Notes: generated by a model not told the origin, from the sequence alone. DNA of 64,000 nucleotides from Limnoperna fortunei (GCA_944474755.1 OX104116.1:4653547-4717546), one strand, 5' to 3'. Numbered from the stretch's first letter, positions 26,201 through 34,635 are shown. Program-made: numbers and translations.

Positions 26201-29200
26201 TGAAGTGTCAAGTTCTGCATTCCAGACACATGTGCAACCATGGTTTGAATTAAAAATGTCAATATATTGAACAGTATTTAAACTTGTAATATTGTACCCT
26301 CCACCCCTCAATAAAATCAGTATTTTGATTATCCGGGACACCGATTGTTATTGTTAATCAACGAGCGTTATTTCAACTGTATTCATGCCGAGAACATGTT
26401 AACGTACAATCGATCAATTATAGAAATATGATGAATTGATATAAAGAAAATTTAAACAGATACTGCAGACGTTTATTAATGAAAAATAAAATTTGACTTG
26501 GGAATAATAAAACTTGGAAAAGTCTTTTTCAAATTTAACGATCTCGTTTAAACGTAAAGTATGCAATGTTGATGTACCGATTGGCACATGGCGGTATTCC
26601 ATAATGCTAACGCGTTTATAATTTGATTTAATTTTGTTTGAATGGTGTTTTAACGCCACTTTAAGCAATTTTTCAGCTATATCGCGGCGTCCAGTTTTTA
26701 TTGGGGGAGGAAGCCGGAATACCCGAAGAGAACCCCTGACCTGCGGTAGGAAAACTGGCAATCCTGGTCAATTAAGATTGTAGTCGAGTACACTCTGCCT
26801 GCAGCGTTTATGATTCGAGTTAAAATATTTATTGTCCTTATAAAATTAAGATATAAAACTGAATTATTTTAAGATTTCTAATTCATTAAATTCGAGAATA
26901 TATCCGTAAGTCGCTTTAAAGTGCAAATAAAAACTATATTGGTCAGTAGTAGTTTTCCATGTTGCATTTTGTGTTTTGCTCTTTTAGGAATAATAAATAT
27001 AACTATAGATGGGAGTATGACGCAAATTTCAGTACATTTTATCTATCAAGTAGCGTCTAGTTATTTTTGGAGTATCAATCGGCAGTATACGGCGGAATCA
27101 TGGACCTACGGCAGGTAACTGTCAATCGGCAGTACACGGCGGAATCTTGGACCTACGGCAGGTAACTGTCAATCGGCAGTACGCGGCGGAATCTTGGATC
27201 TACGGTAGGTAACTGTCAATCGGCAGTACACGGCGGAATCTTGGATCTACGACAGGTAACTGTCAATCGGCAGTACACGGCGGAATCTTGGATCTACGGC
27301 AGGATTGTCAATCGGCAGTACACGGCGGAATCTTGGATCTACGGCAGGTAACTGGCGATCTTTGACAGTAAACGGCGGAATCTTGGATCTGCGGCAGGTA
27401 ACTGTCGATCTTTGTCAATAATGGTTGGAGTCGAGCATTACGACTAAACGAAGTAAAGCTCTCAAACTCAGTGTTGACAGGGTTGTTCAGTTCACATAAT
27501 GTTAGCAGCATTTAAAGATTAACAAAATAGTAACTACAACAAGAATTATTTCTTGCATTAATAATGCTCTCTTCCTCGTGGGTCATGAGTATTTCATATT
27601 GATGTGTTATTGTATTAACCGTTTCCCAAATGTGTGTGTATGTGTTTAAATGTTTTAATAACACTTTCTGCATTTTGCAGCTATATCGTGGTGTCCAATT
27701 TTTATTGGGGAGGGAGACTTCGGTAGGAAAACTGGCAATGATTGTCAAGTAAGTTTTCCGAAATTACTAAGAGTTGCTGTTTTATATGAATCTCTATAGA
27801 TGGGATTTTCTTGTAGTTGAGACCTACACATGATTACATCACGGGAAGAAGGAATTAGGTCTGTACAATCCCAAATTCATTGACTAAAAAAATGACTTAA
27901 AATATGAAATAAATTTGAAAGATGATACCGGAAGCATCGCTACTACGACCATTCTTGAAAGTACACTATAAAATACCGCTGCATCACAGCTTCTCGTTCG
28001 TCTTACAGTTAGGATTCTTAGCTTGAGCAGTATCATCACAAATATCATTGCTTCAGTCTATACAAAATCCAGTACGTATAATGATATATATGACAAGAAT
28101 TCATTTAGAGTGAATAGCAAAACGATTGCCGCTAAAATGTCATATTTTTGTGGGAAGATAGATTTTCTTTATTAAATCTATTTAAAATTTTTTAAAATGT
28201 AAAAGTACTAACAGTTCTTTGTCAAATGCGAATAACGTACTACGAACACATCCTAGCGCTACACTGTTTACGACCGATGATCGCAATAATTTTAAATAAA
28301 GTTGTTTGCATATGGGTGCAATAAATGATAGTTCACTGTTGCGTTAGAACAGAACGAAATACATGTTTAGATAATAGTTGTGACTTTTTTAACCAAGCGT
28401 TGGTTTTTCCTTCTTTTCAGGCACTCAAGAAAAGATAAGTAAAAGGATAGACAAAAACAAAACAGGTTAAACAACACAAAACAACCTAAAATGGAGTAAC
28501 AGGAATCCCACTTAAACCGGGCATAAATCCAGGTGCTCCGGATTGGCAAGATGCTCCTGCTTCTAACGTGGCACCCATCGTATCACTTAGGTTAAAATCC
28601 GGTGATTAGTCAGGTCCGCGGGATGTAAGAAGGAATGAATGTGGTGTTGACAGATGGAACGAACTAATTGTCATTTTTGACGAAAATTACATACCAGTCT
28701 TCTGAGTTATGATAGAAGCTATACACGTTCCTCAGTGGTGGCTGTAATTTTGCCACTGTTTAGTAGCGTTTCTAAGTTATGCTTGCATTGTTCCAACTAA
28801 AAACGCCTCATTTAGTAGCGTTTCTGTCCAGCAACACCTTCTGGATAGTAAATACAGAGTCTTGAGTACCTGATCAAAAGGGATAATGTTACGCCATTTG
28901 CAAGTGTTGGTGTTATGCTGCCACACAAAAAAAGAGAAAATTTTTATTTGAAAAATAAAAATCATTCCTTTTGTCGTAAAGTTTGGTTCTCAAATAATTT
29001 TTTACGTGTACATTATTCCTTGTTTCGTTGAATTTATTCGTACTCTCGTCAGAGGATGCTGTTAATTTATCACATCTACATATGAACTTCTATCAAATAA
29101 TGCATTTGATACTTTGAGACTTCTTTCGTGTCTATTTTCAGATACACGTTTTGAAAAAATTGATGTGGACGTCATTAAACCACAAAGAAGACGATGTGCT

Positions 29201-29364
29201 CTTACATTTAGAAACATCGATCAAGGAATTGTTTCCTTAAGGTTTTATGTAAAAGATCCTGTCAAGTACATCAACATTACATGTACCAGCAACACTTTTG
29301 GTCAGTTTATTCGCATTCGAAACAGGTGCAGAATTTCTAACACTATGTGAAGTCAAAGTATATG
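1251..29364 (+). CDS. Secreted multi-EGF / C-type-lectin-like / F-type-lectin-like gene (whole span, damaged at 3' end)
   Basis: Exon chain read from splice sites and phases: signal peptide 1251-1323; EGF exons at 4442, 6885, 8409, 8954, 10565, 11977, 13094, 14215, 15627, 16744, 17866, 19278, 20395 (each 117 bp) and 22702 (114 bp); C-type-lectin-like exons 23112-23227, 24015-24096, 24321-24416 and 24887-25005; F5/8-C-like exon 29142-29364. Every EGF exon starts and ends in phase 1, and the signal exon ends and the lectin module starts in phase 1, so the reading frame holds through any number of EGF exons. The predicted product is extracellular, probably a recognition or adhesion protein. The TGA at 24045 would truncate it after the EGF array and first lectin exon. 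The link from the lectin module (ending in phase 0) to the 29-kb exon (starting in phase 1) needs at least one exon I did not find, so the 29-kb exon could belong to another gene. Confidence 0.6.
2200..2290. mobile_element. Miniature inverted-repeat element (about 91 bp)
   Basis: The left end ACAGTGCTCCCTCC...GCCACC is matched in inverted orientation by GGTGGC...GAGGGAGGACTATGT at the right end. The arms are imperfect, about 28 bp each, around a T-rich loop. It looks like a short non-autonomous DNA transposon with no coding capacity. Confidence 0.5.
3245..4242. mobile_element. 1-kb fold-back element with about 235-bp terminal inverted repeats
   Basis: Sequence from CACTATGAACCAAAAT (3245) rightwards reappears inverted and lightly diverged, ending ATTTTGGTTCATAGTG (4242). 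The arms cover about 235 bp each. Both arms are dense in ACTG/CAGT tetramers. The centre (3774-3965) has three head-to-tail copies of a roughly 61-bp unit. No transposase frame is present; the 72-codon frame on the minus strand lies in the arm and is not a gene. Confidence 0.7.
3774..3965. repeat. Tandem repeat, about 61 bp x 3, inside the fold-back element
   Basis: Units begin at 3774, 3835 and 3896 with TAAATCAAGG and run through ACTG-rich sequence to CATCAGTC. A fourth start is visible at about 3957. Confidence 0.65.
4442..4558 (+). CDS. EGF exon 1
   Basis: Acceptor ATTTTAG, donor G|GTATGT, 117 bp, phase 1-1. Six cysteines spaced C-x4-C-x5-C-x9-C-x-C-x8-C, with GSC in the third-cysteine loop and the usual aromatic/Gly stretch TEEFTGVNC before the last cysteine. 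It is the most diverged EGF exon of the 5' series (inner loop DPSGLAL) and stands outside the amplified block. It has no calcium-binding DxNEC signature. Confidence 0.75.
4784..4904. mobile_element. 121-bp miniature inverted-repeat element
   Basis: The left arm starts AACTACAAAAAATATTTT and continues CCATCGAGGGAT. The right arm is its inverse, ATCCCTCGATGG...AAAATATTTTTTGTAGTT. The arms are about 32 bp around a 55-bp centre, and the element lies in intron 2. Confidence 0.65.
5082..5778. repeat. Pair of direct repeats (about 70 bp) 620 bp apart
   Basis: A block containing TTTTCCAGCCAATCAAAAGT and a long TATTTATTCGTATATAAACT tail occurs at about 5082-5152 and again at about 5704-5778 with a few mismatches. 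This may be the flank duplication of an older insertion; I could not assign a family. Confidence 0.45.
6885..7001 (+). CDS. EGF exon 2 (type A)
   Basis: Acceptor TTATAG, donor G|GTATGT, 117 bp, phase 1-1. Cysteine spacing 4-5-9-1-8 with inner loop VDDDGMVY and last loop TAEFAGPF, ending CKDQ. It is nearly identical to EGF 5, 6, 8, 9, 11 and 12, including surrounding intron. Confidence 0.75.
7127..7446. mobile_element. Double hairpin block, copy 1
   Basis: The first hairpin (7127-7213) has arms CCAATCAAAACGCC / GGCGTTCTGATTGG and a perfect 15-bp inner stem with loop TAAG at 7147-7180. The second (about 7305-7446, core 7337-7419) has arms ACTCGTGATAGAAATTTT / AAAATTTCTATCACTCGT around GGCTCGTTCGGCTGCGCTCC. 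Both look like miniature inverted-repeat transposons that were later copied along with the EGF exons. Confidence 0.65.
8127..8180 (+). pseudogene. Relic EGF exon
   Basis: After an acceptor-like TTATTAG the frame reads VEYCLSNNHCGL and then meets a TGA. This matches the first two cysteines and spacing of an EGF exon, and the upstream AGTAATAACAACA block also precedes EGF exon 1. The rest is lost. The same acceptor stub with only VE left recurs at about 10282, 13934 and 17584. These are vestigial EGF exons between working ones. Confidence 0.5.
8409..8525 (+). CDS. EGF exon 3 (type C)
   Basis: 117 bp, phase 1-1, acceptor ATTATAG, donor G|GTATGT. Cysteine spacing 4-5-9-1-8, with loops NGFL, ENDGT, LVNDDGTAY and TEEFDGSF. 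It is intermediate between types A and B and present once. Confidence 0.75.
8954..9070 (+). CDS. EGF exon 4 (type B), with altered donor
   Basis: 117 bp, phase 1-1. Loops KEFP, KNDGT, LVDVDGIAK and TEEFAGPF, ending CEDI. Its donor reads GTATTT instead of the GTATGT of sister exons 7, 10 and 13, because an element of nearly 500 bp inserted right behind the exon-intron border. The site is still a plausible but weaker donor. Confidence 0.7.
9072..9558. mobile_element. Insertion of nearly 500 bp flush with a splice donor
   Basis: In sister copies (13211, 16861, 20512) the exon is followed directly by GTATGTATGAAATAT. Here that sequence resumes only near 9559, so 9072 to about 9558 is inserted. 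The insert contains an imperfect hairpin at about 9411-9541 with arms TGTAGGTACAACTAC / GTAGTTGTACCTACA plus TGTATCA blocks. No open frame of note. Confidence 0.65.
10565..10681 (+). CDS. EGF exon 5 (type A)
   Basis: 117 bp, phase 1-1. The coded domain matches EGF 2 (loops KESP, DNNGT, LVDDDGMVY, TAEFAGPF). It is the first type A exon of amplified unit 1. Confidence 0.75.
10808..11126. mobile_element. Double hairpin block, copy 2
   Basis: Same two inverted-repeat modules as at 7127-7446, in the intron behind EGF exon 5. Confidence 0.65.
11977..12093 (+). CDS. EGF exon 6 (type A)
   Basis: 117 bp, phase 1-1. It differs from the other type A exons by AGFFC in place of AGPFC before the last cysteine; the six cysteines are intact. 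Confidence 0.75.
12219..12538. mobile_element. Double hairpin block, copy 3
   Basis: Same modules as copy 1, behind EGF exon 6; CCAATCATAACGCC variant of the left arm. Confidence 0.65.
13094..13210 (+). CDS. EGF exon 7 (type B)
   Basis: 117 bp, phase 1-1, donor G|GTATGT. Differs from EGF 4 by TKEF for TEEF in the last loop. Begins amplified unit 2. Confidence 0.75.
14215..14331 (+). CDS. EGF exon 8 (type A), consensus donor
   Basis: 117 bp, phase 1-1. TAVFAGPF replaces TAEFAGPF, and the donor is GTAAGT where all sister exons have GTATGT or GTATTT. Confidence 0.75.
14458..14778. mobile_element. Double hairpin block, copy 4
   Basis: Same modules as copy 1, behind EGF exon 8. Confidence 0.65.
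15627..15743 (+). CDS. EGF exon 9 (type A)
   Basis: 117 bp, phase 1-1, the standard type A sequence (TAEFAGPF, CKDQ). Confidence 0.75.
15869..16188. mobile_element. Double hairpin block, copy 5
   Basis: Same modules as copy 3, behind EGF exon 9. Confidence 0.65.
16744..16860 (+). CDS. EGF exon 10 (type B)
   Basis: 117 bp, phase 1-1; coded domain identical to EGF 7 (TKEF variant), as expected for the preceding 3.65-kb unit. Begins amplified unit 3. Confidence 0.75.
17866..17982 (+). CDS. EGF exon 11 (type A)
   Basis: 117 bp, phase 1-1; shares the TAVF variant with EGF 8 but keeps the GTATGT donor, so the GTAAGT of EGF 8 arose after this duplication or was lost here. Confidence 0.75.
18109..18428. 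mobile_element. Double hairpin block, copy 6
   Basis: Same modules as copy 4, behind EGF exon 11. Confidence 0.65.
19278..19394 (+). CDS. EGF exon 12 (type A)
   Basis: 117 bp, phase 1-1, coded domain equal to EGF 9; a synonymous AAA replaces AAG in the Lys codon of the first loop. Confidence 0.75.
19520..19839. mobile_element. Double hairpin block, copy 7
   Basis: Same modules as copy 5, behind EGF exon 12. Confidence 0.65.
20395..20511 (+). CDS. EGF exon 13 (type B)
   Basis: 117 bp, phase 1-1; the most diverged type B copy (ENDGT, FVDVDGIAK, TEEFAGHF, CEDL). It closes the amplified block: intron similarity to the other units fades shortly after the exon. Confidence 0.75.
21193..21950 (-). 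pseudogene. Ginger/KRBA2-like transposase C-terminal fragment, split by a SINE
   Basis: Reading on the minus strand, a segment ending GEVGDNVAIPI lies at about 21775-21840 and resumes after the SINE as PMVDRGRSDPRN at about 21486, continuing through RNQCDLCPQKL and SGGQGFF to the CDC of a Cys-rich tail, where the frame shifts. The VDRG.GDPRN and GGQG...CDC segments are typical, from memory, of invertebrate KRBA2/Ginger-type integrase proteins. The DDE core is missing, so this is a dead fragment. Confidence 0.55.
21502..21762 (-). mobile_element. tRNA-derived SINE, full-length copy with target-site duplication
   Basis: On the minus strand it starts GGCCTCGGTGGCCGAG (box A-like, about 21741-21755), has the box B-like GGTTCAATTC at 21680-21689, a tRNA-unrelated body and an (AAAC)n tail. 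It is flanked by the 12-bp duplication TATAGGAATAGC at 21490-21501 and 21763-21774. The box sequences resemble a Leu/Ser-type tRNA head. This is the reference copy for the other SINE entries in the window. Confidence 0.85.
21925..22015. repeat. Short tandem repeat, about 37 bp x 3
   Basis: Three copies of a unit containing TTGTGGCTCGTCGGTT and TTAGATGTAG, lying in or next to the transposase remnant. Confidence 0.5.
22702..22815 (+). CDS. EGF exon 14 (diverged)
   Basis: Acceptor TAATTTAG, donor G|GTACAT, 114 bp, phase 1-1. Six cysteines spaced 3-5-9-1-8 (DCKLDCQNGGTC, then CQCTDTFGGDLC). It is not part of the recent amplification and leads into the lectin module. Confidence 0.7.
22975..23111 (+). 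repeat. Degenerate copies of the lectin exon start
   Basis: Two blocks upstream of the lectin exon, around 22978-23020 and 23037-23085, resemble its first bases (a GTTGCCTTTAACGT-like start, CAATGGT-like and TGTCCTG segments). They look like decayed partial duplications of the exon border. Confidence 0.4.
23112..23227 (+). CDS. C-type-lectin-like exon 1
   Basis: Acceptor AATTGTAG, donor GAG|GTACAT, 116 bp, phase 1 to 0. It codes the N-terminal part of the fold: CPDGFLMVPPGSGKCYY followed by SWLAAE (the conserved Trp and first helix). The alternative ATG at 23069 would add a hydrophobic leader, which is probably only the translated pyrimidine tract of the intron. Confidence 0.65.
23228..23345. 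repeat. Tetranucleotide microsatellite (TTTA)n(TTTG)n(TTTA)n
   Basis: It begins at the donor site of lectin exon 1 and runs about 115 bp as compound ATTT/GTTT repeats. The hydrophobic Phe-Ile-Tyr-Leu frames seen across it are repeat artefacts. Confidence 0.85.
24015..24096 (+). pseudogene. C-type-lectin-like exon 2 with in-frame TGA
   Basis: Acceptor TTGAAG, donor A|GTTAGT, 82 bp, phase 0 to 1, matching both neighbours. The frame reads ATCVKIEATL, then TGA at 24045-24047, then EPNTIAERYAVTAVLN, which is the Cys and helix-2 stretch expected between WLAAE and YWTGASD. One codon (probably an Ala-like position of the LA motif) has become stop. Unless read through or miscalled, it kills the lectin domain. 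Confidence 0.6.
24321..24416 (+). CDS. C-type-lectin-like exon 3
   Basis: Acceptor ATTTTAG, donor G|GTAAGT, 96 bp, phase 1-1. It carries the core YWTGASDG motif (the family's WIGL-like strand) and EGTTKFVGSG. No EPN or QPD calcium/sugar-specificity triplet is visible, so calcium-dependent sugar binding is doubtful. Confidence 0.65.
24887..25005 (+). CDS. C-type-lectin-like exon 4
   Basis: Acceptor TTTAG, donor TTG|GTAAGT, 119 bp, phase 1 to 0. Contains DCVEVV, WQFQYTSC and NRKCLWEML, the three C-terminal cysteines of the fold. The usual WND motif is absent. The exon ends in phase 0, so at least one more exon should follow. Confidence 0.65.
25228..25774. repeat. Minisatellite, 50-bp unit, about 11 copies
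   Basis: The unit contains ACAGACAACTCACGACAACA and ATCCGCTAACAACCAAAAC. Starts at 25231, 25281, 25331, 25381 and 25431 fix the period at 50 bp. One unit near 25441 is 2 bp short. It lacks G and T almost completely on this strand, giving strong strand asymmetry. Confidence 0.9.
26630..26803 (-). mobile_element. tRNA-derived SINE, 5'-truncated copy
   Basis: Same family as 21502-21762, lacking the tRNA-like head. It is flanked by an imperfect duplication, GCGTTTATAATTTGA (from 26612) and GCGTTTATGATTCGA (from 26804), with 13 of 15 bases equal, marking a true insertion. Confidence 0.75.
27076..27490 (-). repeat. 47-bp minisatellite grown from a SINE segment
   Basis: Units start at 27076, 27123, 27170, 27217, 27264 and 27309, followed by two diverged units up to about 27420. 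The unit (CAATCGGCAGTACACGG then GACCTACGGCAGGTAACTG) aligns to the SINE body segment CCGGAGTACC...GACCTGCGGTAGGAAAACTGG. The array is followed at 27424-27484 by the next SINE stretch (GTTGGAGTCGAG, CTCAGTGTTGACAG). An internal SINE part therefore appears to have expanded in tandem. Confidence 0.7.
27640..27750 (-). mobile_element. tRNA-derived SINE fragment
   Basis: Diverged middle of the SINE: AGCTATATCGTGGTGTCC, TTTTTATTGGGGAGGGAG and GGTAGGAAAACTGGCAAT can be read. Both ends are lost. Confidence 0.6.
28430..28670. repeat. Dispersed repeat, copy 1
   Basis: Contains AAAACAACCTAAAATGGAGT, then CCAGGTGCTCCGGATTGG, GCTCCTGCTTCTAACG and GGCACCCATCGTATCAC. A diverged copy in the same orientation lies at about 29480-29740 (GGTGCTTCGGACGAGTAAGC, GACACCCATCGAGTTAC). 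Not coding as far as I can see; family unnamed. Confidence 0.5.
29142..29364 (+). pseudogene. F5/8-type-C / F-type-lectin-like exon with frameshift
   Basis: Acceptor ATTTTCAG, donor G|GTAAAT, phase 1-1. The frame reads DTRFEKIDVDVIK, FRNIDQG, KYINITCTSNTFGQFIRIRNR and then leaves frame. One base later the other frame gives AEFLTLCEVKVYG, the typical C-terminus of F-type lectins and related F5/8-C domains. A single extra base near 29327 explains the break. The N-terminal half of the domain was not found upstream, so the gene it belongs to is uncertain. Confidence 0.55.
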
Positions 29365-29479
29365 GTAAATTGGCGATTGGTTAGTATTTTTAGGTTACGT
29401 TATTTACAAGAAAAACAGCAATAAACCCACAACGAACAACAACGAAAGTAAAAGGACAATTACAAATCCGGATGTAGAC

Positions 29480-29740
29480 AAACATTCAGCGCATCACAAA
29501 AACCAACAAACACAAAAAACAGAATGAGAGTAATCAGAACCCAATAAAAACCATAGGTGCTTCGGACGAGTAAGCAGTGCCTGTCTCTAGTTAGACACCC
29601 ATCGAGTTACTCATTGTCATTTCTAGGAAAAAGCCAAATCCAGGAATAAGGAATATTACAATGACTCAGCGAAAATGTCCGATCGTATTTGAGAGATTGA
29701 TTTCACATAACGATCAAGTAAGTCATGGTAGCGATCATAA
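29480..29740. repeat. Dispersed repeat, copy 2
   Basis: Diverged relative of 28430-28670 (see there), directly behind the F5/8-like exon. Confidence 0.45.
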
Positions 29741-30754
29741 CACTTCTGAAGAGATACCATAAACCTAGGTACAACAAACCCTTGTTTGAGTAGTTTAGCA
29801 GTCAACAGTAGTGATCGGTCTAGAAAATTGGAATAGATCTAGAATAAAGTATAAGTTAAGAAATGTATACACCATACGCTGGAGCTGCTGAAATGTTGCT
29901 GTAAATGAACGGGAAGTTGGCAATGGAAAGTTGAAGTCATCACGTTGTCGTAGAGTCTAGTATGTAATTTTCCCGAGTTTATTTCTAGAAGTAGGTCTAT
30001 GAGGCTGACCTTAGTGTATTGGTAGTGTCTTTAGTTTCAAGCTCGCCAGGGCAAATTGAATGCAAAATTAACATTCTGTTAAGTATATCAACATTACGTA
30101 TACCAGCAATACCAGTGAGCAGTTTAGTCACTGAAAACAGTTGAAGATTTAATGCGACACAAGCTGGTTAGCAACACAAAACATTGGAATGATAATGGAT
30201 GTTTAGGAATGACGAGCGTCCTAATTAAATAGCGCAATCTATATAAATTATAATGCAAAACGAAAATATTTAAAGTCAAAGTACTGACATGAATGTTAGG
30301 TATTAGAAATTTTAAAGTACTCGAAATTTTGCTATGTTACATACATATATATGCAGACATACTACTTGTCATTTGGTCGATGGTTTTGAATATTTTCTGT
30401 ACTTAGTAGTAGTCGATTAGAGGTGTCAGAGGAGATCAATAATCTCTTTTATGAAAAGTCTATCAAATCAATGTTTATGAGACATTGCATTGTTGACGAT
30501 TTAACAACATAAGAATTTTAGTGTATTTATTATAACTTATCAATATTTGTTTATATATCACAAATGAGTCAGCAACTAAACTCTCGTTTTATGTTAAAAC
30601 TCCAGTATTCTGGGTAACCTTATCCACTATTATTTCAGTATGGACATACAGATTAATCCGTTAGTCGCACTGTCTTACATCTCATTCACGGCTTATTCAG
30701 TTTTAATTCTATTACACATTTGCTCATTCATATCAAAATATTCATCAATCATTT

Positions 30755-31012
30755 GGGGCCTCGTTGGCTGAGTGGATATGGATGTAGTCATCTTCTATAA
30801 ATCACGTGATCTCTGAACACCGTGATTGCAGGTTCAAGTCTCACTCCGGGCAGGGTGTACTCGGCTCCAATCTTAATTGACACGAATTGCGAGTTTCGTA
30901 CCTTAAGTTGGGTTTCCCCTGGGCTTTCCGGGTTCATTCTCCAATAAATCTTGACGCCATAATATAGCAGACAAATTACTGACAGTGGCGTTAAACCTCA
31001 CTTAAACACACA
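30755..31012 (+). mobile_element. tRNA-derived SINE, full-length copy
   Basis: Begins GGGGCCTCGTTGGCTGAGTGG (box A-like TGGCTGAGTGG at 30765-30775), box B-like GGTTCAAGTC at 30831-30840, and ends GGCGTTAAACCTCACTTAAA with an AC-rich tail. No clean target duplication seen. Confidence 0.8.
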
Positions 31013-34000
31013 ATCCATCCCCCATTTTTTAGCACCAGTCGGTTACTCACATCATCTAACATCTTTAGTGATTTATTAGTAATACATGTGTATAAAAAGA
31101 AAACATTCAAAATTGTTCTGAATCGCATTTGACGTATGTGATGTTTAATCATTTTCAGAATCAGTGGAGAAGGCGTCGTAAGATCTACAATGGTAACACT
31201 ATTACATCACTGTCTGTCAGCAGTTCAGTAAGTGTACGGTATTATGCAGGCAAACAAGTTGTTGTTATGCAGCCAGCTTCAACAGTAAATAAAAAATGTG
31301 CGAATTACGAGAAAAAGCCAGTGTCATTAATTCCGAATTTTTACAGAACTCCGAATAGAATGCATATACATTTTCAGTGGAATTGTTTAAATGAATTCAG
31401 AACATTTTTAATTAAATAAGTTCATACGATAATGGATATTTCGAAATATAGATTAGGTCTTGTAATTCGAAGTTCAGTGAATATTAGCATGTCATCTACC
31501 CTAGCGAGGTTAACACTTAAAACACCATCAAATCACTCTGTCGACCTTTCATCTAGACCTCCTGGAAAATATTTCAGCAGAACAACGTTAAGACTTTTGA
31601 TTGCAACAAACAACTTCTGCTAAATTTGGTAATCGACAAATCGAACAAGTCTTTTAATTTGTATGCTATTTCTTGAAGTATGGTTGCTCGCGATAGGTCA
31701 AAACTGTAGGGAGAAGTCATTATCTTTTGGCTAACGGGGAGAAATGAGGATAAAACAGGGAGAAGTCGGTCGACAACAGAGAGAAGTTGCTTTATATATC
31801 GCAATAGCGTCAAATTTTGTTTGTTTTTTTTTAAAGTTGATTGCATGTGCATGTTTATATGGGTTTATTTTGAGCAGTTTTTTTTTATTAAGGATAAAGT
31901 ATTAAAGATGCAGAAGATTTTATCTTGAATCTAATCAGTCTACTTTTTTCACAGATTTTCATAAATATTAAACATAACAATAAAACAAAAATAATCAACT
32001 GTTCATTCAAATACATGTTTCTTGGTTATCAGTACACAAATTAATTGTATTATAAATGCAGTACTAGAAGCACTACAAGTAGAAATAGAAATTTTTCTGG
32101 TACATAATATATTATGTAGTTAATGTAAAATTTACCATTTAAAGTATTTTAAAAGATTTAACTTTAAGCTCCGATTTCTTACCAAATTGGGAATAAAAGT
32201 TGAAAGGCGACATACAGAGATTATTCAAAATGACAGGGCGATTTCAATACGCTTTAAAAGATGATCTAGAGAGAAGTGGGACAACGATAAAGCAACTTCT
32301 TCTACCAAATCGCTGACCCACTTTATAAGTTTTATAGCCACAACCATAATTTATCGTTATAGAAAATCCATCTCTCTAATTCAACCAAACATTTTACAGA
32401 GTCATACATAGTCTTGCCACTTTTAGTGCAGAACTTTCCTAGGATTTATCTATGAGTAACCGACAAATGCTTAATCAAGGACAGGAATTGGTGGGTACTG
32501 CAGTTCATTTAAGTGCACAGATAATTTTTTTAAAAATTGAGTTATTCAGATTAAGGTTTGTTGTTTCTGTTTTTGTGTCGTGCTTTAATTAGGTTATGTG
32601 TTAGTCTAAATCCGCGAATTGTCCCTTGTTGATTTGTAACCTGTTTGACTTGTAACTTAATACTAACATACAATTTGCGATACTTCTAATATTAAAGTAA
32701 AGTTTTAAACATGAATAAATACGTCATCGTAGCAAGTTTGTTTCAATGTAGTATGTATAACATAACATAGTTTATTTCAATATTTGATTAAAAATGTCAA
32801 TATTTAATTATCGATTTCATTGATTCCATACGTCGACAATGAGAATATTTAAAACTTATTTCAAGAAAAATTTAATCGATCGATGCAGATATGATTTATT
32901 CACTGCACCTAAGTTTCCTTCAGGAAATGTTATTTGTAAAGTTATTTGATTATAAGATCAAGCTTACAAATTTCTTTCATCTTTGAACAAAAGTAAATTT
33001 GTTTAAGTCAATTTTACTATCGTGTCTTTTTCTAAGAAATATTACAACACAATAACAACATACACTTAATCAAAATATTACAAATACTATGTATCTTTGG
33101 GAAAGGAATGGGTTTGTTTTCTGTATCCCTTCGCATGTAGTTGTCATGTATCAAAGCTACGAATACTTTCTATAATCAGCTTTAAATAGTTCTTTATAGT
33201 GTAATAATACACCAACCCTGTCTCGGTTTGTGAAAAAGAGGTTGAGATAATGACCTTTGTAAACTAATTCAATCAGATATTTTGCTGAGACATAAGTAGT
33301 ATTTTCTATTTCTGGATTTAAATTTTTATCGGAGATGACAATGAGTAACTTGATACTTTATGTGTTTGTGTTTGTTTTTAAAATTGCCCGATAATCTTCG
33401 GCCCTTCTTGATGAGTCCATTTTTGGTACCTTTTTATGGCAAACTTTAGTTTATAAGGACATATTTTTGCTACCATATAGCACATTTTTGTATTATGCAC
33501 TTTACAATTATCTATATCATCTTAAGTCATACTTTTATTCACTCTGAACGAATTAACCTTTACGTTGTATTCACTTAGAAGGTAATGATGCTAATCGTGT
33601 ATTTCAAACAAAAACTACGACCATTAAAAATTTTAAATATATAGTTAAATGGTGATAATAAAATATGACTGTTGACTCATAATGCAATACGTATTTCGAC
33701 TCACTTTCTGAATGCGCATTCAATGAGAAATTGCACGCAAAAGATATTTTAGTTGAAAGAACTGTTATAAAAGAAATACCCAAAGTGAGAAAAATAAAAA
33801 AAAGTATCCCTTTGACCTCTTTTATTGTAATAGCTAACATAGTTAAGAATTAACATTCGTGATTCTGCTATAATTAATTAAAAGTTACAATTCCGATTAA
33901 AGTCGAACAAAAATAGACCAGTTCACTTTACATATTTTCCCACAAAATTACTTCATGTTTAAACTTGATTCTTTCACACCGTTGTGCAATATTTTAAGAT

Positions 34001-34635
34001 GCTCTCCACTTGACTACTTCTGTACACTTTCTAAAACTCTTTTAGACTGAATGCAATAAAGATTTTCTATCATTATTTGTTTGACATGATTACCACCTAC
34101 ATATAAAGTTAAGCAGCTCTTTATCAGTCGCCTTCTACACTCTTTCTAAAGTTTTATGAATATTGTATTTGTTTTGATCTGGTGCAAATGTCAAAGTATA
34201 AATTTATACTACCTATTTGATACGTGCTACGGATGAACTGTTGCAAGCATTGGCGTTATCAATCAATCGAGCAATCAGTTAATTTCTAATATAGAGGTTT
34301 TTATATATGAAATAAACAGTAGAATGTCAAATACAGCTCATAAAATTTTTAAACGAATGAAAGATAGAGTGATGAGTTGAATTGTAAATCGCCAAAACTT
34401 GCCGACTTCTCTGTGAAATGCAACCTCTGTGGTTTGATATATTTCGGCAAGACTAAAACCGTCTATACAAGATAATAAATAAGCGCCTAGGTCGATACTG
34501 ACGCGTCATTGTTTACTAATATTTTAACACCGGTAGATCACTTTACGGTTTCCATGCAAGTTATTTTGATTTAATCACTCTGTACACTGCTATTCCTCAT
34601 ATCCAAATTAAACGTTTGTTAATATAAGATTAAAC
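31013..34635. other. Intergenic or intronic DNA, no gene recognised
   Basis: A 96-codon frame at 31129-31419 follows a fair acceptor (TTTTCAG at about 31158), but I recognise no domain and would not call it a gene. The rest is AT-rich without clear structure. Confidence 0.4.

Noticed and set aside
31129..31623. Exons of a further lectin module
   Set aside because: A fair acceptor is present but neither frame matches a lectin or other domain convincingly, and the phase-1 frame stops quickly.
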